From NCBI GenBank assembly GCA_029719485.1, contig CP120722.1:1-64000 (forward strand): a DNA stretch of 64,000 nucleotides, in the 5' to 3' direction. Below the pieces are notes generated by a model. The model searched no databases. It was not told the origin of the DNA and was given only the letters and a program-made list of their open reading frames with translations. A program made the position numbers and the translations under genes. Below are positions 24,517 through 32,600 of this stretch, piece by piece. The DNA is from Kiritimatiellota bacterium B12222 (GTDB taxonomy: Bacteria > Verrucomicrobiota > Kiritimatiellia > SS1-B-03-39 > UBA6053). Positions within the stretch are counted from its first letter, which is position 1. Each line of letters begins with the position of its first letter.

Positions 24517-27009
24517 CTAAAGACGCGCATCCACCCACTGACGGGTGGTCGTCATATCCGGCTGATCCACTTCCATTTCCAATACCGACGCCCAATCCAA
24601 AAAGGGCATATTATCTTTTTCCATTTTGGGATGTTGTTTCAGCACTTCGTAAAGAATGCGACTGCCATCTGTAGGCGATTTGGCAAGGGGAATCTCCGCA
24701 GACGGCGCTCCAAGCGGCAGGAAAACCGCTTGAACCATATCCTCTTTCATCACGCCATACACCGGGAAAGTTCCCACCTTAATTTCTTCGAGTTCATGCC
24801 CTTCTCCAAACACGGCTTGGGCAATTCCCTGCAAAAATTGCATCCCTTCGTCAGAAGCAGGCGCTTCACACGCCAACACCGCACCCGCGGCCATTTCCTT
24901 TTGAATCCGGGCCAAGCCCTCAGCAGACGCCGGCTGAAAAGGACCATTGCCACTTACAAAAATCAGCGCCAATCCTTCTACATCAGAGGCCTCGACGGCC
25001 GGGGACAAACGTTTGGCCGTAAAAGTACGGGCCTGCTCATTGCTCCATACCGTCAATACCGGATCCAAACGGGTAGTGCGGGGCGCTTCACCATCCCAGG
25101 ACCATGCACCCGCAATATCAGGCGCATCCGATGAGGTTAACACACGTAAGTGCAAGAGCGCCGGCATGCGCAGGCGATCAACAAAGCGCCAATTATCCGC
25201 GTAAATCGCCCCCCGTGAAGCCCTTTTCAGATCAAAGGGTTTCCCCTTTCCTTTTTGCGCCAACAGCATGTTGTGTAATTCTTCCATGCGATACAATTTC
25301 AATTCCCGATGACCCGGCGTTCCCATAGAATAATATCCTAATTTGTCTTCAGCGGTCACATCCCACTCATCAAGAATCTGCATTTCCAGTTCCGGCCAAA
25401 GCGCGGCCACCGATGGCAATACATCACTGAGCGGTTTCAGATACACCCCAAGCTCCACCATGCCCATGTGGTAACCCAGATCTTTAGATTTCACTTCACC
25501 GGAGATCCATTGACTTAAAACGGGTTGTACTTTTTGCATGGCCGCAGACAAGCGTGGAGAAATACCCCTCACATCCTGATGCATAATCACTGCGGCAGAA
25601 TATAATGCCAACGCACCCTGAGCACAACTTTCAGGGCTCATGACTTCAGGGAATGCTTGTTGAGGAGCACTCACTTGATCGATCCCCACCACCAAATCTT
25701 TAAAGTCAGTAACCGGGATATGGATGATCCCTTCCGAAAATAATCCCTGTGGATTTTGCAAACGTACCACCGCAGTGGCCGCCTGAGAAATCAACTGACT
25801 CGTGCCGGGAAAAGCAACCAAGGCTTGCCCCCGGGCATCTTTCGGAATCACCACAGTGGTCGGTAACAATCCCCACTCCTTCACCACCGACAAGGCATAA
25901 AGTGCAACCGCCGTACTTTCCAAATCCACCACTTGTTCTGCATATATATTCACAGGTAAACCATGATAAAGCGCCTCCTCCAAAGAATACCCGCCATAAC
26001 TTCGCCGACCATCTTCCCCCGGCAAACGAGATGTTTGGGTCAAGTTTCCCATGCTAAATCCGTGCGTGGATACATCTTGTATCTGCTTCACATACGCATC
26101 GTAAATCTTTTTATTTTCCGAAACTTTGGCCTGCAAACGCTCTTTTTTCTTCTCATCTTGTTCTGCATTCAACGCCTCAATTACTTTTGACAGTTCTTTA
26201 TCATACACCCGCTGCTTCGCTTCCATTGCCGAGGCCAACAAGGTCGTATTCACACAGACAGGTCCCCACATCCCCATCACCTTGGGTGCTTGTTGCTGAC
26301 CCAACAACAGCTTATTCACGCAACGCGAAGCGATCCTTGCATAAACCGGATTTTCTTTAGCCACCGCACTAAACCCGATCGCCAACCACGCCAAATCATA
26401 AGTCGTGTCAGGCAAACCATAAACCTCGATAAACTCAGCCAAGGTTTCAATACATCTGGAAAATTCTTCATCCGCCGGTGAGATCCCCAACCGCACAAAG
26501 GTGTCGATCGCCATGCCATTCGCCCCAAAGAAACCATTATACAAGATGGGTTTGTCTATCCGATACCGTTCAGCTTTAGGGTCATATTTATTTAATACCC
26601 GACTCTCTGATCCATTCGGATCGGCGATGAACCTCCGTTCTTTCACTATTTCGTAGCCAATGATACGCCGCTTACGTACTTTGCCGACTCTCTCCTGATA
26701 CTCAACCGTTGTAGTCCCCACCCCTTCAAATTTTTCGAAGATAGGTTTCCGCACATCCACCATTTCATAACGACCTTTCTGCACCACTTCTTTCTTTGCC
26801 GAATCATCCCGTACCCGCCGGTAATAGGGAGGAACCAATAGCCAATCACTCTCCTCACGTGCACCCGCACGTATCAAAGCTACCGCCGCGGTCACCTTCG
26901 CCACCAGTTCTTCCTCCTCCGCGGGAGGCAGGTCCGCTTGGGCACTCACCTGAGAAATGCATATACCCATGCACATGAAACTCATAAGTATTTGAATCGT
27001 CTTTTTCAT
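24517..27009 (-). CDS. Exported toroid-like protein with DUF4159-like C-terminus
   Basis: 830-residue protein of unknown function, last gene of the leftward operon. ATG at 27009 is preceded by GAGG at good spacing and opens a signal peptide (KKTIQILMSFMCMGICISQVSAQ). The N-terminal 150 residues are charged and unlike anything recognised. The middle (about 160-560) looks like alpha/alpha-toroid (squalene-cyclase/prenyltransferase-like) repeats: DLAWLAIGFSAVAKENPVYARIA, STAVALYALSVV, AATAVVRLQNPQGLF, AQGALALYSAAVI, with a coiled-coil-like insertion KELSKVIEALNAEQDEKKKERLQ. The C-terminal 200 residues (LALIFVSGNGPFQPASAEGLARIQKEMAAGAVLACE ... TFPVYGV) resemble DUF4159. Similar toroid/DUF4159 proteins accompany MoxR operons in PVC bacteria, but here it is in a catabolic operon next door. 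Confidence 0.6.
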   Translation of the reverse strand: MKKTIQILMSFMCMGICISQVSAQADLPPAEEEELVAKVTAAVALIRAGAREESDWLLVPPYYRRVRDDSAKKEVVQKGRYEMVDVRKPIFEKFEGVGTTTVEYQERVGKVRKRRIIGYEIVKERRFIADPNGSESRVLNKYDPKAERYRIDKPILYNGFFGANGMAIDTFVRLGISPADEEFSRCIETLAEFIEVYGLPDTTYDLAWLAIGFSAVAKENPVYARIASRCVNKLLLGQQQAPKVMGMWGPVCVNTTLLASAMEAKQRVYDKELSKVIEALNAEQDEKKKERLQAKVSENKKIYDAYVKQIQDVSTHGFSMGNLTQTSRLPGEDGRRSYGGYSLEEALYHGLPVNIYAEQVVDLESTAVALYALSVVKEWGLLPTTVVIPKDARGQALVAFPGTSQLISQAATAVVRLQNPQGLFSEGIIHIPVTDFKDLVVGIDQVSAPQQAFPEVMSPESCAQGALALYSAAVIMHQDVRGISPRLSAAMQKVQPVLSQWISGEVKSKDLGYHMGMVELGVYLKPLSDVLPSVAALWPELEMQILDEWDVTAEDKLGYYSMGTPGHRELKLYRMEELHNMLLAQKGKGKPFDLKRASRGAIYADNWRFVDRLRMPALLHLRVLTSSDAPDIAGAWSWDGEAPRTTRLDPVLTVWSNEQARTFTAKRLSPAVEASDVEGLALIFVSGNGPFQPASAEGLARIQKEMAAGAVLACEAPASDEGMQFLQGIAQAVFGEGHELEEIKVGTFPVYGVMKEDMVQAVFLPLGAPSAEIPLAKSPTDGSRILYEVLKQHPKMEKDNMPFLDWASVLEMEVDQPDMTTTRQWVDARL

Positions 27010-27010
27010 A

Positions 27011-28084
27011 TTATTTCCTCTCTGATCCATAGCGGGCTTGCAGAATTTCCAAAATTTGCGATGTCAATTCCCCACCCATGCGGGTCTTTAAAATACCAAT
27101 ACCCAACTGCCGTTTCTTATCTGCAATCCCCAACAATCCCCCGTAGCCCCCATGACCAAATACGTTGCCGGGTTCTAACGCCCCTCCCCTCAACTGATAG
27201 CCAATCGCGCCGGGCATCTGAAGCGACGCTTGTCCCTTCGCCGGCAAGGTCGCTTGCAACAAAGTTTCTTCCGACAACAACCTCACACCCTCAACACCTT
27301 CCCCCACCAACGACGCATAATGTCGGGCCAGCGACCTGGCTGTGGCAAATCCATTCGACGCAGGGATGCAGGCCTGCCGCACCTCTTTGCGGTGAATCCA
27401 CGCCTCCAACGGCAAAACATAATCCGGGATCGCCAACCATTCGTCAGGAGGATCTGTGGACAAGGGATCCGCCTGCGCTTGGTGATGTTTAAGCGGAGGC
27501 AACACATCCAAACAACGCGTCAAGGCGCTGTCCGGTACACCAAAAAAGAAATCATCGATTGCCAACGGCGCCAAAACCTCTTCCTCAATTATTTGCTGAA
27601 AAGGACGGCCATCCGCCCGATGCGCAGTTTCACCCACCAACCACGAATAACTCACCGCATGATAGTGCCGCGCTTCACCCGGGGGATGCACCGGACGAGC
27701 CGTCGCGTAAAAGGCACACATCGCCTCCCAATCGGTACCCAAAGAAGGGCAACTCTCCGGCATCATCGGCAAGCCCGAGTTATGCGCCATCACTTGCCTC
27801 AAGGTAATCTGCTCTTTTCCATTACAGCCAAATTCGGGCCAATACACGGCAATCGGTTCATCCCAGGATAAAATACCCCGCTCCACCAATCGATGCACCG
27901 CAGTCGCAGCGACCCCTTTGCCACAAGAGAAAATGGGGCACAGATCATCCGCATGCGGCGTAATTTCTGACGACGTTACCCTGAGATCCAGATCCAACTC
28001 CCCCTCACAGTACACCGCAATGTGCAAGTCTTCCTCACGGCCAGCATCTATAGCGGCTTTACATAAATTTTCTAATTTTTTCAT
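27011..28084 (-). CDS. Serine hydrolase, beta-lactamase/class C-like (PF00144)
   Basis: 357-residue hydrolase of the beta-lactamase superfamily. Catalytic SxxK is in PIFSCGKGVAATAV, the YxN/YxW equivalent in YHAVSYSWLVGE, and a Gly-rich C-terminal FGHGGYGGLLG block serves as the KTG/HxG equivalent. There is no signal peptide. The ATG at 28084 is preferred to an upstream GTG at 28111. Only one base separates it from the downstream toroid-like gene, so they are co-translated. In glycan loci, such proteins act as esterases rather than antibiotic-resistance enzymes; that role is inferred here. Confidence 0.85.
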   Translation of the reverse strand: MKKLENLCKAAIDAGREEDLHIAVYCEGELDLDLRVTSSEITPHADDLCPIFSCGKGVAATAVHRLVERGILSWDEPIAVYWPEFGCNGKEQITLRQVMAHNSGLPMMPESCPSLGTDWEAMCAFYATARPVHPPGEARHYHAVSYSWLVGETAHRADGRPFQQIIEEEVLAPLAIDDFFFGVPDSALTRCLDVLPPLKHHQAQADPLSTDPPDEWLAIPDYVLPLEAWIHRKEVRQACIPASNGFATARSLARHYASLVGEGVEGVRLLSEETLLQATLPAKGQASLQMPGAIGYQLRGGALEPGNVFGHGGYGGLLGIADKKRQLGIGILKTRMGGELTSQILEILQARYGSERK

Positions 28085-28136
28085 TTCTTTAAACAATAAA
28101 GAACTAATCACATTATTAAAACCGAAAGATCAAGTT

Positions 28137-29597
28137 CTATTTCTGTGAAGCTTGGCGGGGAGCCTTCACCCGCGAATGCGGTTTCAGGGGCCATTCTGCG
28201 TTTTCCGTTCGTGCCGTCTCGAACAAAACTTCTGCTTTGCGCCGCAATTCAGGACGACTGCTTGCAAGATCCTTCATTTCTCCAGGATCCGTTGAAAGTT
28301 CATAAATCTGAATTTCCCCCAGGGCACCCGTCGTCCAGTCCCATACCCGCAAGGCTTTGTAAGACTCAAACCGCATCGCCTGCAAAGGCCCCTGCTTTTC
28401 ATTAAATTCCCAATAAAATGAATCATGCATCTCCTGATCCTCTTCATTCCCCTGAAGAATCGACACAAAAGAAATGCCATCGATTGGCGCCACCGACGAC
28501 GTTCCTGCTAATTCACAAAAAGTAGGATAGAGATCCCAAAAAGCAAAGGGTGCATCCACCACCGTATCCGCTGCGACCGTCCCCGGCCACAGCACCACGG
28601 TCGGGGTGCGTATGCCGCCTTCGGTAACAGAACGCTTCCGACCACGGAAAGGCCCCGAGGAATGAAAAAAGTCATCCGCCCACTCCGGACCATTGTCACT
28701 GGTAAACATCACCAGCGTATTTTCGGCAATACCCAGCTCTTCTAACTTGGCCAACACGTCCCCAACCTGCATATCCATCCGACTGATCATCCCCGCATAG
28801 GTGGCATGTTGATTCGCATCCATTTCGTAATGACGATAAAATGCTTCACTGCTGGGCCACCCTAAATCATTGTAGGGCGCCCGACTCTCTTCAGGCACAG
28901 TGTACCCTTTGTGAGGCGCCACCAAACTGAGGAACACAAAAAAAGGCTGATCATCCGCGGCCTGTCGACTCATAAAGTCTAGCGCCTTCTCTGTAAATAA
29001 ATCATCCGCATAGGTCTCGCGACGCTGCCAATTCCCTTTAACAACCCCGGCGCTTAGATCGACCTTATCATAGCCATCCCACACGTAATCCGGCCAGTGG
29101 TAATGCGCTTCCATATGGGTATTGAATCCTACAAATTCATCAAAGCCCTGACGCAATGGATGCCCCAGCCCATCACCCGTTTGCGGATCGGTGATCACTT
29201 CGTTTAACCCCCACTTACCAAACAGTCCCGTCTTATAACCCGCCTGTTGCAACGCTTTCGAAAGCAAAGGCGCGTCTGAAGCCATTACCGGTTTTTCACC
29301 ACTGGCCGTCCACGCAGGATTTCCACGAATGGGCGCATGACCCGTGTGTTGTCCATACATCAAAGATACCCTAGATGGACCACATACAGGAGCGCCCGCA
29401 TAAAACTGACGCATCACCGCCCCCTGCGTCGCCATTCGGTCGAGATGAGGGGTTTTAATCTTGCTTTGACCCGTAAACCCCACATCCCCATAGCCCAAAT
29501 CATCTGCAAGAATGAACACGATATTCGGTACCGCCTGTGCAGACGTAATGGCAAGTAAACCCAAACAACATCCCAGGAACACAATAATCTTTTTCAT
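28137..29597 (-). CDS. Secreted sulfatase (arylsulfatase-like, CGPSR motif)
   Basis: 486-residue sulfate-ester hydrolase. The ATG at 29597 follows an AAAGGGTG ribosome-binding site and begins a signal peptide (KKIIVFLGCCLGLLAITSAQA). The S1 core follows: NIVFILADDLGYGDVG with the metal Asp pair, CGPSR with the formylglycine Cys, GKWGLNE, and MFTSDNGPEW. The C-terminus carries the STDPGEMKDLASSRPEL pattern. Unlike the two other intact sulfatases in the window it is exported, so it should desulfate polymer or large oligosaccharides outside the cytoplasm, together with the giant glycosidase 27 bases upstream. Confidence 0.94.
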   Translation of the reverse strand: MKKIIVFLGCCLGLLAITSAQAVPNIVFILADDLGYGDVGFTGQSKIKTPHLDRMATQGAVMRQFYAGAPVCGPSRVSLMYGQHTGHAPIRGNPAWTASGEKPVMASDAPLLSKALQQAGYKTGLFGKWGLNEVITDPQTGDGLGHPLRQGFDEFVGFNTHMEAHYHWPDYVWDGYDKVDLSAGVVKGNWQRRETYADDLFTEKALDFMSRQAADDQPFFVFLSLVAPHKGYTVPEESRAPYNDLGWPSSEAFYRHYEMDANQHATYAGMISRMDMQVGDVLAKLEELGIAENTLVMFTSDNGPEWADDFFHSSGPFRGRKRSVTEGGIRTPTVVLWPGTVAADTVVDAPFAFWDLYPTFCELAGTSSVAPIDGISFVSILQGNEEDQEMHDSFYWEFNEKQGPLQAMRFESYKALRVWDWTTGALGEIQIYELSTDPGEMKDLASSRPELRRKAEVLFETARTENAEWPLKPHSRVKAPRQASQK

Positions 29598-29624
29598 AAA
29601 CACACCCTTTAAAATCATACGGGG

Positions 29625-32600
29625 TTATTCAACCAAAATGATGTCACCAATCATATCGGACTCCTTCAAATGCACGCCAGAAAACCATCCAATGAACGCG
29701 CCACGTTTGCCCGCATCTGTTTCATTGATAATCATGGCCAGGCCTAAATTTTCACCTATGCCCGGTTTAAAAGGAGAAACCCGGTTCCACGGGATTGCAA
29801 TTTCATAAGTGATGTTGCCGTTTTCACCCAGAGAATACGCAATCTGAATATCCTCTGCCAATCCCGAAGGCGCCAGCGTCGGATCAGCAGTCAAATGATA
29901 CCAAGCCTGCGGTCCTTTGGTTCCTACGCCCATCGCAACATCATACTTACCCGATTTAATGGTTCCTCCTCGGGCAGGATCAATCAAAAACTGTAACCCA
30001 TCCATGGCCCAAAGTTTATTATCCGACCCCTCAGCAATCCGAACATCATCCGTTACCTTCAACCCCACATAAAAATAATCCTCATCCCAAAGGAAGCGCA
30101 TTTCCGCGGACAAATCTTCAGGACCGGTCCAGGTTTGATCATATTTGGGCCACCACTTGTATTGACGTTCTTCATTCAGCGCGGCGAAGGGACCTTTGTT
30201 CCACTCCGCTTCCGTCAACTTACCATCCAAGCTCAGTCCATCTTTCACCTTTTTCGCAGGCACAAATCCAGCAACCAACCGTTCGGCGGTAATCACTTTA
30301 TTCTCTTTATCCAATAACGACGCTTTCACGCGGTAAATAGTCAGCGGATCCACATCTGTCATTTCAACCGGAATATAGACCGATTCCCCGACGGGCACCA
30401 CAGATGATCCGTTGGAGGTTGAAGAAAAATACGCAGCCGCGGTTTGAGGTTTCAGCAAGTCATACTCCCCTTCATTCACCGGCATCTCATTTTTCAGTTC
30501 CACACTCCAATCGACTTTTTGCGCTTCCGTACTGTTGTTAAACAACTCCAACATCACGCCGGGTCCACCCGGTTCTCCCATCACAATCGGATGAAGTTTT
30601 GCCCCCACCAATGGCGCTAAAGGAATACCGATTTCTAAGGCGGCCTGCGCCATACCTTTCGGCGCATAAACCACTTCAATCCGACCCTCGACGGCAGCCG
30701 TATCTGCAGGAACACCCAACTGAAGCGACACTTGATCCTCAGAAAGCTGTTCCGCGGAAACTGTCCACCCATATGGCGTCAGCGCCTCAATTTCATCACG
30801 CTTAATCCCTTTCCCTTCAAGCAATATCGAAACCGTGCTTCCTTTGATTACATCATCAGGACGCGCCACCACCCGAATCGCAGGCGTTCCCAGTTCCTCA
30901 GGTAAAACCGGATTATTTTCCGTATACAATACAAACAAAGGATCCCGTGAAACCGACAGCGTGATGCCTTCCTGGTTTGCATTAAGTTTTTGAGAACGTC
31001 CATCCATCAAAATGGTCGTAACCTCGCCCACACCGACCAAAGGCAAGAACACCTCTTTGGTTTCATCATCGTTCCACAGCACCTGTAGACAATTCCCTTC
31101 CGCATCTTTCATCAAATAGCTACGGGTACTGTCCTCATAAATTTTCTGTTCCTGGAAACGTTTCACCACTACAGAATTGAGCAAGTGGTAATACGTCACC
31201 CCATCCAATTTAGGAGAGTACTTCGCATACTTGCCGTAGAAGGTGTTAAAGGCCTGACGTGACCCCGCCTCTTTGGATCCATCGCGATCCGGATAGGCAA
31301 TCGTAAACCAACCCACATGATAACCACCACAGGCAAAAAAGATGATGTCTTTTTTAATCAACATCTGTGCCACAGCCTGACGACTGAGCCCCTGAGAATT
31401 CAACCCGATTTCAGTAGAGCAAATGGGTTTACGACCACCGTATTTTTCGAACAGTTCTTCGTACTTTTCAAACATCAGCGGAATGCGGTCATAATCTTCA
31501 TAGGTATGAAAGTCATACACATCCTGATAATCCTGAAACCCTGCGATGAAATAATCTTCATTGGGTCCCACCGACGTACCAATGATCTCAAAATCAGGGC
31601 GTACTTTTTTGATCGCCTCATAGGCCGCTTTATATGCCTTCACATTGCGCTTCGCCTCTTCAAGCCCGCCATGCGGCTCATTCCCGAGCGTAATCGAAAG
31701 CATGTTTTCATTTCCAAATTTCTCAATCCAATTGGTCGCACCTTGCGCAATTCCTTCCACCGTGAAGTTCTCAAATCCTTCGCGTTCGACCACGTACAAA
31801 GGAGAACGGCCCACCATGCCGATTCCCCGATTCAACATGCGTTTCCCATTAAACAGCATCGGTTTGTAAGGCGCTTCTGCAGACCAATTACTGTACACCC
31901 CCACTTGGCGAATGCCAATACGCTCACTAATGTCCACATATTCCATGACCCGATTGTCCCAATTACGAGCCGTAAAATGGACATCTTTGGCGGGGTACTG
32001 TTTGGTGATCGCTTCAGGCAAAATGGCAAAGGTCGTTTTTTCCTGATACGCTTCCAATCCTTCCCGTTCCAAACTTGTATGCACCTCATAATACCTCCCC
32101 ACCTGAAAATCCACCCCCGTGATGCCAGACACATCAACCTCAGCGCGATACACCACAAATCCAGCTTCCGAACGATCTAAAACCAAAGGCACCTTAAAAG
32201 TCGCCGCCTGTTCCGCCCCCCAGTAATCGCGCACCGAAACCGTCAACGCCTGCTCAGCTTCCGGCAGGGTGTCCAATGCAAAAATTTCAGCCTGCAGTTT
32301 CACCGCATCTCCCGGATAAAACAAATTGGCCAAGGCTTCACTGGAAAGTTCTACCCGACTAATACTGCTGTCTTCTTGCTCCGTAAATTCGGCTTGCAAC
32401 TTATCCACATAAAAACTGCCGTAGGTTTTGTTCATTTTAAAACTGAAGCGCGCAGCCACCGTACCTGCTGGCGCATGTAGCGTGTTCGAAAAAGCACGCC
32501 AGTTTTCTTTCTGTGTAAAGATGGTAATTTCATCCCCCCGAATCACACTGTCCCCTGCCCCCAACCACTCGGCTTTGATATACACCGCAAATGACATGTC

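Noticed and set aside
27011-28084. Antibiotic-resistance beta-lactamase
   Set aside because: Class C-like motifs are present, but there is no signal peptide and the gene is inside a glycan operon; an esterase or peptidase role is more likely.
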